Part shown: in pieces, positions 31,567 through 40,964 of the stretch
How positions within the stretch are numbered: position 1 is the first letter of the stretch
Layout: the number at the start of each line of letters is the position of its first letter
Assembly: GCA_001828855.1 (NCBI GenBank)
Contig: MHZT01000038.1
Span: 1-64,000, forward strand
Length of the DNA: 64,000 nt
DNA from: Rhodobacterales bacterium RIFCSPHIGHO2_02_FULL_62_130
GTDB lineage: Bacteria; Pseudomonadota; Alphaproteobacteria; Rhodobacterales; Rhodobacteraceae
Reading direction: 5' to 3'
The notes under the pieces: model-generated
Told to the model about the DNA's origin: nothing
Seen by the model: only the letters and a program-made list of their open reading frames with translations
The model's database searches: none
Program-made: the position numbers and the translations under genes

Positions 31567-33731
31567 AACTCCCGGTCCTGATTGCGATCGTGGGCATGCG
31601 CCCGCGCGTGTTCCGGCGGTCGCGACGCCGCATGCACGACCATTCTGCGTTCTGCCGCCTCCGCTTCATGCGCGCTGAGGCCAAGTGAAGGATGCTCTTT
31701 GGCAGCCGAGACGACGGCAACGGCCATCGCCGCCCGAGCGGCCGGGTCCGGCACATCCTTGGCAAGTGCTTCTGTCCTGCCCGCGGCGATATCCTTGAGA
31801 ACAGACGCCCCGTAGCGCTCCTTCATTTCTTCCGCGAAATCTCGCGCCTGATTTTCGTTGCGGAAGGCGACGGATCCCTGGCTGGCATGGACGCGCGCCA
31901 GTGAACCCAAGGCCTCAACCAGCGGGTCAGGTCCACGGGTCACTTCAATGCTGCGGGCGGACTGGATCAATTCGGCTGCACGCTCGTAGAAACGATCCAC
32001 CCGCTCGGCCGCCGAACTGCGACCTTGGGCGCTGCTGAGATCAAAGCCATGCCGCTTGGCGACATCGGCAATATCGGATTTCACCCACGATTCTTCTTCG
32101 CGGGCGTTGGCAGCCCCCGCTTCAAGTCGCGCCTCAAGCTTCTTGAAATCGATCCCAGCGATGTTCGCATATAAACTCAAAGTAGCGCTCAACATCTTGG
32201 CACTGCTTTCGTCGAGGTCTTTCTCGGCCCCGGCAATCGCCAACGTGTTTGCGCCGATGGTGGTGCTATACAGTGTCGAACGGGGCGGGGCTTCGATTTC
32301 CGACTGCTGTCGATCCAGCCCAAAGGCCGCCGCAGCTTCCTTGGCAATGCCCTGCATTTCCGCGCGGAGGTCGTCTTGTCGGTCCGACGGCAATCTGTCG
32401 ATCTGGGCTGTAGATTGGGCCACCCAAGCCGAGATTGCCCGCGCCGGGTCGGAAGCAAAATCGCTCCGCTGCCGTTCCTCTTCGGCATAGGCCGCCAGAA
32501 CCGGACTTTGGGCCAGATGCTTGGCTAAAGCTTCACTGAGGGGCCCTTCATCAGGAAACTTCGCCAGAACCTCAGCACTACCATCGCGACCATAGGAGGT
32601 GACGGACAGGAGCTCATCGGGCAGAAAGCCGGCGGAGCCTTCGCCGTCGACAAAGCGACCAGTGCCAAGCGCGCCGTCCGCATCAGGGATATGCTCGACC
32701 ACCACCTTCCGAAATTCCGGGTCGGCGACGAGCCGCTCGGCCAGATCGCGGGTGTTTTCATTGTCCCGACCGAGGGTCAGCACAAGTTGCGCATCATCGC
32801 CCGCATAGATCGCGGTCTCAGGGCGGACGAACTCGGGCTGTGGCCGATGCTCAAGGACAAGCCCTTCCGGCCCGCGGTCGGGCTCTTCCCTCAACGCGCG
32901 GTCCATCTCCGCCGCGCGCTTCAAGGCCAGCTCGAGGCCTTCCTCACCACCTTCATAGAAGTCATAGGCATGGCGAAGGGCCTCGCGGGAATTCGGGAAA
33001 GTGCGCTCCGAATAGGTGAGTTCACTCTCCCCTCCCGGCAGATTTGCTTCATAGCCCGTGTGAATCCCTCGGTCGGTTGCCACCGCCACGGGCCGCAACT
33101 CGAAATTTGCATCGGTTGTGACCCAGTCGCCAGTGGCGATGATAGGTGCCTTTTCGGCAAGGGCATCCTGATACGCGGCCACCTCTCGATCCGCCACGTC
33201 CTCCCGGGCTTGCACCGCCGCGCGCAATTTCGGCCCGGGCGGGACCGCGTCACTGTGGTCCGCCCAAAGCACCGCCGCCTTTTCAGGCGCGTGGCGCGCG
33301 AAGGCCTCGAGGTCATCCCTCAGCCCCATATCAAGCCGCTCGGTCACGGCCGGGCCATCTTTGCCCAACCGTTCCGTCAGCGAGGTTTCCATCGCATTCA
33401 AAAACCCGGCGCGAAACTCGGCATCCGGCGCATGAGAGTCCGGCAAGCTTTTGAAATACCGCGTCTCGCCCGTCTCATGGACCCCGTGGATTTCCGTGCG
33501 AGCCATCGTGCGCGCGGTGTTGCCATCGATATGCGCGACCGAGGGCCGCTCGTCCGGGTCGGCGCGGAAGAACGCTTCGCCCGCCTGGCGCGGGTCTTCG
33601 AATTCTTGCGCCGCCCCTGAAAGGGTCAGCCGGACCGAGAAATATTCCTTGGGTCGCTCGGTTGCAGGACGCTCCAAATCACGGCGCTCTGTTTCTGGGC
33701 GGTTCAGCCCTGCATTGCTGTCGTTTTCCAT
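31563..33731 (-). CDS. Large transfer-operon protein sharing a C-terminal domain with the relaxase
   Basis: 722 aa from the ATG at 33731. No signal peptide or membrane helix is visible, so it is probably cytoplasmic. The N-terminal 400 residues are acidic and without a recognised motif. Residues about 545-705 match the relaxase end: RLEAGAANAREEESWVKSDI against RLETGAANAWEERDWVRSDL, and RDFAEEMKERYGASVLKDIA against ERFADELGQRYGKGVVAELA. LPD-type domains of conjugative plasmid proteins are the closest idea. Placed between virB11 and virD4, it may be a translocated effector-like protein, or a chaperone or adaptor that engages VirD4 as the relaxase does. Function unknown. Confidence 0.7.
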   Translation of the reverse strand: MENDSNAGLNRPETERRDLERPATERPKEYFSVRLTLSGAAQEFEDPRQAGEAFFRADPDERPSVAHIDGNTARTMARTEIHGVHETGETRYFKSLPDSHAPDAEFRAGFLNAMETSLTERLGKDGPAVTERLDMGLRDDLEAFARHAPEKAAVLWADHSDAVPPGPKLRAAVQAREDVADREVAAYQDALAEKAPIIATGDWVTTDANFELRPVAVATDRGIHTGYEANLPGGESELTYSERTFPNSREALRHAYDFYEGGEEGLELALKRAAEMDRALREEPDRGPEGLVLEHRPQPEFVRPETAIYAGDDAQLVLTLGRDNENTRDLAERLVADPEFRKVVVEHIPDADGALGTGRFVDGEGSAGFLPDELLSVTSYGRDGSAEVLAKFPDEGPLSEALAKHLAQSPVLAAYAEEERQRSDFASDPARAISAWVAQSTAQIDRLPSDRQDDLRAEMQGIAKEAAAAFGLDRQQSEIEAPPRSTLYSTTIGANTLAIAGAEKDLDESSAKMLSATLSLYANIAGIDFKKLEARLEAGAANAREEESWVKSDIADVAKRHGFDLSSAQGRSSAAERVDRFYERAAELIQSARSIEVTRGPDPLVEALGSLARVHASQGSVAFRNENQARDFAEEMKERYGASVLKDIAAGRTEALAKDVPDPAARAAMAVAVVSAAKEHPSLGLSAHEAEAAERRMVVHAASRPPEHARAHAHDRNQDREF

Positions 33732-33801
33732 GGGGTACCTGCGGGGCAAAGAGCCGGAAAGAGGGAAGAGGAGGGGGGCGCTGTCGGGTTCCGCGCTGGC
33801 G

Positions 33802-34788
33802 TCAGTCGTCGAGGCCGGGGAAATACATCTCCATGATCCCGCGCTGGTCGCCGATGCGGCCCATCTGCAGGATCACGTCGATCGAGGTTTGCAGGTATCG
33901 GATGACCTCGGCGAAACTCAGCTTGGTGCCTTGCGCCATCACCAAAAGTGCCAGCCGGTCCATCGCCTTGCGTGCCGAATGAGCGTGCAGCGTCGTGAAA
34001 GACCCCGAATGCCCCGTGTTGATCGCGTCCAGAAACGTCGCGGCCTCAGCTCCGCGCAATTCTCCGAGGATGATCCGGTCGGGTCGCAAGCGCAGCGTGG
34101 CCTGCAAGAGCTTGTCAGCAGACCGGGGCGAGCCTTCGTCACGCTGCGCGATGAGGCTCACAGTATTGGGCTGGCCCGGAAGAAGCTCGAGGGAATCCTC
34201 GATCGTGACGATCCGCTCATCCGTGGCCACCATTTCCAGAAGCTTGCGGCCGAGCTCGGTCTTGCCGGTCGAGGTGCCGCCCGAGACGATGACGTTCAGC
34301 CGCTCGGAGACCAGCTTGCCCAAGAAAGCCTCGACATCCGCTCCTTCAGACCCGGCGCGGATCTCGGCCACCATCGCGCGGCGCTCCTCTTCGAGGGAGC
34401 TTTCTTGGCCCCGCAGAAAGTTGAAGGATTTGGCGACGCGCCGAACATCCCCCTGCCGGGATCGAAACACCCGGATGCCAATTACCGTGCCGCCCGAGAC
34501 GGCAGGGCTGCCCACCACTTGGCAGCGCAACATCAGATCGCGATAGCGCACCGCAGCCGAGACCAGAGGCGCAGTTTCCGTGAAAGTGTTCGACGTCGAG
34601 TTTGCGATCTGGGAGGCCAAATCGCGCACCGAGCGCGCGGGCAGGGCGGCAAGCCCGCTTGGGGTCATGTGAATCTGCCCCGCACGTTCCAGCCAGATCG
34701 ACCCGTCGGCGTTGATCGCCAGTTCCATGACGGCTGGGTCTGACAGGGCGGCATCCAGCTGCCCGAGATAGGTGTCGAGATAGCTCAT
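33802..34788 (-). CDS. virB11: VirB11-type traffic ATPase
   Basis: 328 aa. The N-terminal domain spans residues 1-130. The P-loop is VSGGTSTGKTELGRKLLE near 165-182. TIEDSLELLPGQ is the Asp box region, LILGELRGAEAATFLDAINT the Walker B region, and GHSGSFTTLHAHSARKAMDR the His box. VirB11 hexamers drive pilus assembly and substrate transfer. It overlaps virB10 by one base (start/stop TCAT) and is followed by a 70-bp gap. Confidence 0.95.
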   Translation of the reverse strand: MSYLDTYLGQLDAALSDPAVMELAINADGSIWLERAGQIHMTPSGLAALPARSVRDLASQIANSTSNTFTETAPLVSAAVRYRDLMLRCQVVGSPAVSGGTVIGIRVFRSRQGDVRRVAKSFNFLRGQESSLEEERRAMVAEIRAGSEGADVEAFLGKLVSERLNVIVSGGTSTGKTELGRKLLEMVATDERIVTIEDSLELLPGQPNTVSLIAQRDEGSPRSADKLLQATLRLRPDRIILGELRGAEAATFLDAINTGHSGSFTTLHAHSARKAMDRLALLVMAQGTKLSFAEVIRYLQTSIDVILQMGRIGDQRGIMEMYFPGLDD

Positions 34789-36107
34789 CAGTAAAACGCC
34801 AGATCCGCATCGACGCGGATCATCACGACCGCGCCCTGATTGACGCTGATCGTCGGCGGGATGCTGAGATAGTCGGCCATCACCGTGTTGACCGCCTCAC
34901 CGAGATCGGTGCCGACGTTTTCGGCGGTGTCCGAGGCCACCTCATTGGCCGCGTATTTGTCGGCTGCCAGTGTTGGCACGGCACCGATCAGGGAAATCAA
35001 AGCGGCCGTCCCGAACCGCTGAAGGAAGTGGTTCCGCACCGTGCCGGGCAGACCCGAGCGCCCGATGCGGTCAGTGCCATAGGCAGCAAGGCTAACGGAC
35101 TGACCATCGGTTGTTACCAGCCGGTCCCAGGCGATCAGAACACGCCGCTGGCCGGCATCAACTTCGGAATCATACCGTCCGAAGAGACGCGAGCCACGCG
35201 GGATCAGCACGCGGGACATATCAAACGACCAGACATCATGACTGACTATAGCTGAGACATTGCCGGCCAGATCGGTGCTGATTGCGGTCTCAAGGGCCGC
35301 TTCGATCAAGGTGCCTTGCATGACAGTATGGGCAGGATCGGCGATGACCTCCGCTTGTCGGACTTCAGCCGCCTTGGCCCCCGCCCTGCGAAACGCATCA
35401 TCGCCGGTGGCGGCCTGTCCCGGCGAGCCGGGAGCAGGGGCAGCTGCGCCAGCCTCACCGCCCATGTCCATGCTGGAGCGCAAGGCAACCATATCGGAAT
35501 GGATCTGCGCCTCGTTCAGCATTTCGGCTTCCTGCCTGCGCCGGGCCAATTCTTCCTCCCGGGCGCGCGCTGCCTCGGCCTCAGAGTCGCCATCGATCAG
35601 CGCCTTGGTCTCAAGCTCGGTCTGCAGCCGGATGTTTTCGCGCTCAAGTTCGGAGAGGGCTGCCGCGCGCGCCTTTGCATCGGCATCAAGGGCTTCGACC
35701 TGTGCTTTCAAGTCTGCCAGTGCCGCCTCGTCGGCGACGGTCACCGGATTGGCTTTCAGATCGGCGATTTGGGCGTTTAAAGCCTCGATTTCGGCCTGCA
35801 ACCGTTCTGCCTCTGAGGTGTCTGGTGCCGCCGGGACGATCTGCGGTTTTGGACGCGAGACGCTGAAGCCGTCGGTTCCGGTACCGTCGCCTTGAAAATC
35901 GCTGACCGAGGCCGTTTCAATAGCGGGTGCCGGGGCGGGGGCGTCAGGTGCGGCAAGGACCAGCCAGGCCCCGACGCCGACACCAGCGACGGCCGTCACG
36001 GCGGAAAGCGCGTAGGGGTTTATGCCCCGGCGGCGCTTGGGGGCCTCGGAAGGTTTCATGCGCTCCATGCGGGCAGTGAGCTTTTCGGCTTGGGTCTCGT
36101 CGCTCAT
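34788..36107 (-). CDS. virB10: VirB10-type channel protein
   Basis: 439 aa from the ATG at 36107, which overlaps the virB9 stop. A cytoplasmic tail (1-30) is followed by a single membrane helix (about 31-55), an Ala/Pro and coiled-coil rich periplasmic stretch (about 110-220, many Ala, Glu and Arg), and the conserved TrbI/VirB10 C-terminal barrel (about 270-435) with VLIPRGSRLFGRYDSEV. It spans both membranes and links the inner and outer parts of the channel. Confidence 0.95.
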   Translation of the reverse strand: MSDETQAEKLTARMERMKPSEAPKRRRGINPYALSAVTAVAGVGVGAWLVLAAPDAPAPAPAIETASVSDFQGDGTGTDGFSVSRPKPQIVPAAPDTSEAERLQAEIEALNAQIADLKANPVTVADEAALADLKAQVEALDADAKARAAALSELERENIRLQTELETKALIDGDSEAEAARAREEELARRRQEAEMLNEAQIHSDMVALRSSMDMGGEAGAAAPAPGSPGQAATGDDAFRRAGAKAAEVRQAEVIADPAHTVMQGTLIEAALETAISTDLAGNVSAIVSHDVWSFDMSRVLIPRGSRLFGRYDSEVDAGQRRVLIAWDRLVTTDGQSVSLAAYGTDRIGRSGLPGTVRNHFLQRFGTAALISLIGAVPTLAADKYAANEVASDTAENVGTDLGEAVNTVMADYLSIPPTISVNQGAVVMIRVDADLAFY

Positions 36108-36820
36108 TGGTTTATCCCCGCCTCGGCCGTGACGCAGACATACTCCTCGCCGTAACGCAGCACCCAACGCTCGGACCGGGTGCTGACGGTGATGGTGGTC
36201 CCGCGGACAGAGGAATTGACCGAGTATTCTTGCCCTTTGGCATCGGCCCGGAAGATCGTCGGCATTGGCGCGCCGGGCGGGATGACAAAGGTGGTCTTTC
36301 GGCCGTCATCCGAGATCGACACCGGCGCGAACGCGGGCAGGACGCGGCCCTTTTTCATGATCTTGTAGGTCATGGGCAGGGAGGGTGGGATGTCAGTGCC
36401 GGTTGCTACCGCACGCGTGCTGCCCGGCACGGTGAACTTCACAGAATAGTTTGGTTCTCCGCGGCCACCTTCCGTGACTTGCAGAAAGTAGATGTTGCGC
36501 TGCGTCTCGACCGTCAGGTTGGTTGTGGCCCCGGCGACCACGGGCTTGATGATGAAGAGATTGGCTCGTTCCAACTTGTCAATCTTGAAGCTTTCGAGAT
36601 CGCCGATGGCAATCGATTGGATTTGCTCACCGATCCCAAGTTCCACGAGGGTCACATTCCTAAGCCGCGTGTTGATCCGGTAGACCTGACCTTCCTGATA
36701 GGTCGCATAGGTCACGCGGGCATCGTGGCTGCCGGGCTTGGGCGCAGTTTCGGCCAAAGCAGGCAGGGCGGTCATTGAGATTAGAAGCCCGAGCGCAGGG
36801 ATGGTCAGGGGATGGGTCAT
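36104..36820 (-). CDS. virB9: VirB9-type outer-membrane core protein
   Basis: 238 aa with a signal peptide ending near LPALAET. The mature N-domain covers about 30-130 and the C-domain 140-235, with TTFVIPPGAPMPTIFRADA typical of VirB9/TrbG. It forms the outer-membrane ring with VirB10 and a VirB7-type lipoprotein. It is coupled to virB10 by ATGA and begins 1 bp after virB8 ends. Confidence 0.95.
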   Translation of the reverse strand: MTHPLTIPALGLLISMTALPALAETAPKPGSHDARVTYATYQEGQVYRINTRLRNVTLVELGIGEQIQSIAIGDLESFKIDKLERANLFIIKPVVAGATTNLTVETQRNIYFLQVTEGGRGEPNYSVKFTVPGSTRAVATGTDIPPSLPMTYKIMKKGRVLPAFAPVSISDDGRKTTFVIPPGAPMPTIFRADAKGQEYSVNSSVRGTTITVSTRSERWVLRYGEEYVCVTAEAGINQ

Positions 36821-36821
36821 A

Positions 36822-37502
36822 TCATTCCTCCGTGGGGGCCAGGGTTTCTGCAGTGATGCGATAATCCGTCACCAAAAACCCGGTGGGGTTCTGCCAGACG
36901 AGATCGAGCGCGGTTTGCTTCGAGGGCTCAAATCGATAGGTGACGGTAGCCGTGAACTTGCCGATCCGGTCGGGCACACCCTCGCCATCGGAAACCCAGG
37001 TCTTGGTGAAGCGCACCTGGGCGGTGGTGTCGGTCACCGGGGTGATCGACAGAACGTCGATGACCACCTTGGAATTCTGGCCATAGAGCTTTGGCGGATA
37101 GTTGGCGTTGCCTTCTGTCCAGAGGCTCACGAGGCCTTGGCGGGCATTGCCTTCGGACCAGGTGTAGGCGCGCAGAATGCGGGATTCATTGTCGTGCTGG
37201 TCATAGGTTTCTCGGTCAGTGACATAGGCAAAGAGCAGGCTTTGCCGGATGGCCTCGGCCTGTTCGATCCCTGCCTTTTCCACCGCGACCACGCGTTCGG
37301 CCACGCCGGTGTCTTTGTCGACGATGGCCAGGAAGGCTTCGGTCTGCTTCAGGGGGAGCATTGTGACGACCGCGATCATGCCCATGAGACCGATGGCCAG
37401 CCCGCCGCCCGCCACCAGATAGGCGATGCGCTCGCGCTTTTTGACGCCGTAGAACATCTCGGCTTCGAGAAAACTTCTCAATTCAGGGTTTGAGCCTGTC
37501 AT
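36822..37502 (-). CDS. virB8: VirB8-type inner-membrane protein
   Basis: 226 aa. A short cytoplasmic N-terminus is followed by one membrane helix (about 26-48) and a periplasmic NTF2-like domain containing NYPPKLYGQNSKVVIDVLSI and VRFTKTWVSDGEG. It nucleates assembly of the T4SS. A 48-bp gap, the only sizeable one in this part of the operon, separates it from virB6; no virB7 is found there. Confidence 0.93.
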   Translation of the reverse strand: MTGSNPELRSFLEAEMFYGVKKRERIAYLVAGGGLAIGLMGMIAVVTMLPLKQTEAFLAIVDKDTGVAERVVAVEKAGIEQAEAIRQSLLFAYVTDRETYDQHDNESRILRAYTWSEGNARQGLVSLWTEGNANYPPKLYGQNSKVVIDVLSITPVTDTTAQVRFTKTWVSDGEGVPDRIGKFTATVTYRFEPSKQTALDLVWQNPTGFLVTDYRITAETLAPTEE

Positions 37503-37550
37503 TGTCTTGCTCCGAAAATGGGGATTTGCGCGAGGTGCTGGTGGTAGGTG

Positions 37551-38549
37551 TCAGCTGTCGCGGATGAACTGGCCAAGCCGCGCCCTTGCGGCCTGGCCGC
37601 GCTCGGCATCCGACCGTGCCTGATCGCGCAAATGGTGGTGTTCGGTCTTGCCGTGCATGAAGCCCGAGCGGACGTCGTTCATGCGCCTTGCCGAATAGTC
37701 GGAAGCCTTTTCGAGAGGTTTACCCGCAACCCGCAGCGCTTGCGGTGCGATGCTCGCGAGGCTGATTTGGCCGGTGATGTGCGTCACGGCATTCGGGATC
37801 GCCATCAAGGCAAAGATCCCGACGAAGACGATGACGAAGAAGCCAAGGATCGAGCCGAGGTCGGTCACATCCTTTGTCTCGCGGAAAACGTCGTGGGCAA
37901 CGGTGACAACAGCGACGATGACCCCGGCGGAGGCGACCGGATACATCAGATAACCGATCATTGCCGAGAGCCAGGCCTCGAACATTCCCTTGGTCTTCTC
38001 AAAGATCGTGGCGCCGATGGTGATCGGAGCGACCCCGAGAAGGAATGCGATCATCAGCTTCGAGAAGCCGACGATGAACACGTAAACTGCCATCAACACG
38101 CCGAGGACGACGTAAAGGACGGCGGCCACAAAGCCGCGCATGATCGATGACATGGCCGAAGACACGGAATCCACGTTTCCGGCCATCATATTGGCCATAT
38201 CGTCCATCGCTGCAGTGGCGGATGCACCGACACCGCCACCCCCGAGCCGAAAGTACTCCAGCGCAAGAGCGCTGAGCCCGTTGCTGGCGGCATCGTAAAT
38301 CTGGGTGAAGTTCGACCAGGTCAGGCCAAACATCAGAACCATGACGATCCGGAACGACAGCTGAACTGCGTCGCGCATGGAAATCCGATAGACATTCAAG
38401 GCCGCATTGATCCCGACCATGACGAGCAGAAGGGCAAGCAGGGTCGTGTAGATCGGACCGACCGCACCCGCCGTTGCCTCGAAATACTGTCGCCCGGCTG
38501 AGGTGATTGCCGCATCCAGCGTTGTCAGGATGGCCGAGACGCTATCCAT
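37551..38549 (-). CDS. virB6: VirB6/TrbL-type inner-membrane channel protein
   Basis: 332 aa with about six or seven membrane segments between residues 25 and 265. A Gly/Ala-rich loop near 100-125 precedes the conserved central region. A hydrophilic, His- and Arg-rich tail (about 280-332) follows. VirB6 forms part of the inner-membrane passage for DNA. The start codon overlaps the stop of the preceding unknown gene. Confidence 0.92.
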   Translation of the reverse strand: MDSVSAILTTLDAAITSAGRQYFEATAGAVGPIYTTLLALLLVMVGINAALNVYRISMRDAVQLSFRIVMVLMFGLTWSNFTQIYDAASNGLSALALEYFRLGGGGVGASATAAMDDMANMMAGNVDSVSSAMSSIMRGFVAAVLYVVLGVLMAVYVFIVGFSKLMIAFLLGVAPITIGATIFEKTKGMFEAWLSAMIGYLMYPVASAGVIVAVVTVAHDVFRETKDVTDLGSILGFFVIVFVGIFALMAIPNAVTHITGQISLASIAPQALRVAGKPLEKASDYSARRMNDVRSGFMHGKTEHHHLRDQARSDAERGQAARARLGQFIRDS

Positions 38550-39037
38550 CAGAAGTTACCGCCACACATGGTTTCTGCGACAGCCGTCAGGGTTGCGGCC
38601 TCCTCCGCGATCGCCTTCGTCTGTTGCCAGCTGAGGCGCTGGACGTCGTGATGATCGCGCAATGCAGCCGCGACGGCTTCGACCTCTTCCCAGTTCGCCA
38701 CTTTGCCTGTGCAGCCGCAATCCTGCGTTTCAATCACATTCTGCACGCGGACCAGGCCGTAGATGTCGCGCAGAGCCCGCGCTTCTGGACCAGACCGCGC
38801 CAACGCGTAGCCTGCGGGCCAGGCGGCCTCACAGTTACGGAATTCTTCGTTCACGGCTCCCGGGATCGGCCCCACATTTTCGGGGATCTCGACCTTCGGC
38901 AAAACGTCGAGATAAGCTCCCTCTTGGGCAAGGTCTGCCGGGGCAGGGGTTTCGGCCCATGCTGCGACCGAGAGAACCGCGATTAACCCAAGGGCACCGC
39001 CCATCATTCGCGCTTTGAAAGCGTTGGCCATGCTCAT
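38549..39037 (-). CDS. Periplasmic protein of unknown function in the transfer operon
   Basis: 162 aa. The signal peptide ends near AAWAET. Five Cys occur in the mature part (NCEAAW, DCGCTG, MCGGNF), enough for disulphide bonds. No family was recognised. It is co-translated with virB5 (ATGA) and virB6, so a structural or assembly role in the T4SS is likely. It may be specific to this plasmid group. Confidence 0.75.
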   Translation of the reverse strand: MSMANAFKARMMGGALGLIAVLSVAAWAETPAPADLAQEGAYLDVLPKVEIPENVGPIPGAVNEEFRNCEAAWPAGYALARSGPEARALRDIYGLVRVQNVIETQDCGCTGKVANWEEVEAVAAALRDHHDVQRLSWQQTKAIAEEAATLTAVAETMCGGNF

Positions 39038-39825
39038 TCTCCCCCTAGGACTTTGATGAACTTCTGCTCTTCGGCTGCGGTGGCGGCATCCATGACGCCG
39101 GCTTCGCCCATGCCCATCAACTGGGCGGATTCCATGTTCCAGATATTGGCAAGCGCGATCGACAGTTCCGCCGTCACGCGGGTGTTGAGGTCGATGGCTT
39201 CTTTCAGCCCTTCGGTGTCCGGGATTTCCTGAACAAGTTCGTGGACCCGCTCGAGGCTTTCTGAGGCCTTGACCGAGGAGGTTTCTGCTGCGGCTGACAG
39301 GAAGGCGGCAGTATTGGCTTGCGTGCCAATCCGGGCGGCCCCCTCGTCTTCACTGTTCGCAAGGGTGTCGACAGTGGCGACATCAAGCCCGGCCGAGGCG
39401 AAGAACTCCGAGACATATTGTGCGGCGGGCTTGTCACCCACTTTGCCCGAGGTCGTCATCAGAGAATAATTGCCATCCTTCGCCGAGATCAGCCCGCCGG
39501 TCAGATCTGCAACGTCGGGCAAGATGTCGTCAAAGAAGGTGTCCGGGTCTGGAATGCCCAAGGCTTCCAGGGTCAACCCGTTGCGCAAGGCGTCCAGCTG
39601 CGCCTTCAGGGTGGCGATCTGTTCGATCTGCTTCAGGATCTGCTCATCGAGCTTCAGGTTGGAGGCAATCATCTCCTTCACCTGCAGCTTGGCCTCGGTC
39701 AGCACCTCGCCGATCTTGGCGATACTGGTCAGATCAACTGTCGGTACGCCCTGCGCGAGGGCAGGGGAGAGCATAGCGGCAGAAATCAGAAGAGGGCCGA
39801 GACCCCGGACAAAATTGCGGATCAT
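39034..39825 (-). CDS. virB5: VirB5-type minor pilin
   Basis: 263 aa. The signal peptide ends at ALAQ, and the mature start GVPTVDLTSIAKIGE is typical of VirB5/TrbJ. Long helices with LKLDEQILKQIEQIATLKAQ follow. Its last 75 residues are similar to the end of the next gene upstream (SLERVHELVQEIPDTEGLKE here, SLKRLRSIIERIPTTKSTKE there). VirB5 is thought to sit at the pilus tip and contact recipients. Confidence 0.88.
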   Translation of the reverse strand: MIRNFVRGLGPLLISAAMLSPALAQGVPTVDLTSIAKIGEVLTEAKLQVKEMIASNLKLDEQILKQIEQIATLKAQLDALRNGLTLEALGIPDPDTFFDDILPDVADLTGGLISAKDGNYSLMTTSGKVGDKPAAQYVSEFFASAGLDVATVDTLANSEDEGAARIGTQANTAAFLSAAAETSSVKASESLERVHELVQEIPDTEGLKEAIDLNTRVTAELSIALANIWNMESAQLMGMGEAGVMDAATAAEEQKFIKVLGGE

Positions 39826-40964
39826 TCGGAACCACCCTTCACTTTGATGAACGTTGCGTCGATGGCATAGGCCTGTAGCCAGAGAGCGTAGCGGGCCTGA
39901 TCGACCTTTACGCGGGCTGCCTTGACCCGCTCGACCATCAGCCCGATCCGGACGGCTTCCGCCCGGGCATAGCTGTTGAGGTCCAGCGCCTCTTTGGTCG
40001 ATTTGGTCGTAGGGATGCGCTCGATGATGGAACGCAGCCGCTTCAGCGATGCCTCAATCTCGAGCGACGCGGCCATGCCGTAGTGCAGTCCCGCGTCCGA
40101 AGTGTTGCTGGCCTCGGCGATCGCCGTGTCGCGTGGATCGAAAGTGCCGACCTGATCCACGCCAGTGATCTTGCCGGCATAAGAATTGAAGAACCCGGTA
40201 ATGCGGACGACGTAATTCTGCGTCTCCTCAAAGGGCGGGATGCCACCGTATTTGGTGACATTGCCGGGGCCGGCGTTGTAGGCCGCCAAGGCCAGCGGCA
40301 CCGAGCCAAACTTGTTGAGCTGGGTCAGGAAGTAGCGCGCCCCCCCATCAAGCTGCAGCATCGGATCATCATAATAGGCGGGATAAATGCCGAGGTCTTT
40401 TGCCGTGTCCGGCATCACCTGCGTCAGACCAAAGGCCCCAACTGGGCTGCGTGCCCCGATGGAAAACCCGGATTCCTGTTTCACAAGGCTCTGGAACCAG
40501 ATGCGGAACTCAACGGGGTTCAGACCGGCGCGAGCAAGGCCCGGGTGCCTTGCATATTTCTGCGCCGTGGCGACGATCATTTCTTCTATGCGGGTCTTGG
40601 CATCGCCAAACAGCCGATCGGCATAGGGGTTGTTGTCCTCCACGGCATAGAGGACTTCGGCTTCAGCGCCCGGGATCACCTCCAGGTCGCTGATCCAAGG
40701 CGTCTGGCCCGTCATCATCGCCAGCGTGGCATCCAGCGCGTCGAGCTGATCCTGGTGCAATTCGTCGATGCGTCGCTTCTTGTCGGCCTCAAGCTCACGC
40801 CCGCCGGTCAGATAGGACATCTGCGCGATTTCCAGTCCATGCTGGATAATCGACTTAGGGTCGACAATCGGTACGCCCTGCGCCGCCGCCATGAAAGGCA
40901 GTACCGCAGTTGCCAAAGCGATCACCCTGGCAGACCGATAGAATCTAGCGGCAGGGAATGACAT
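39822..40964 (-). CDS. VirB5-like protein with an inserted lytic transglycosylase (SLT) domain
   Basis: 380 aa from the ATG at 40964; an upstream ATG at 41003 is possible. The signal peptide ends near MAAAQ. The mature start GVPIVDPKSIIQHG and the C-terminal 80 residues resemble the neighbouring VirB5. Between them, about residues 145-265, lies an SLT domain: FQSLVKQESGFSIGARSPVG carries the catalytic Glu, then GAFGLTQVMPDTA, LQLDGGARYFLTQL and [19 protein letters not shown] separate virB1-type enzyme is present in the same operon, so this is a second transglycosylase tied to the pilus-tip protein. It overlaps virB5 by 4 bp. Confidence 0.85.
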   Translation of the reverse strand: MSFPAARFYRSARVIALATAVLPFMAAAQGVPIVDPKSIIQHGLEIAQMSYLTGGRELEADKKRRIDELHQDQLDALDATLAMMTGQTPWISDLEVIPGAEAEVLYAVEDNNPYADRLFGDAKTRIEEMIVATAQKYARHPGLARAGLNPVEFRIWFQSLVKQESGFSIGARSPVGAFGLTQVMPDTAKDLGIYPAYYDDPMLQLDGGARYFLTQLNKFGSVPLALAAYNAGPGNVTKYGGIPPFEETQNYVVRITGFFNSYAGKITGVDQVGTFDPRDTAIAEASNTSDAGLHYGMAASLEIEASLKRLRSIIERIPTTKSTKEALDLNSYARAEAVRIGLMVERVKAARVKVDQARYALWLQAYAIDATFIKVKGGSE

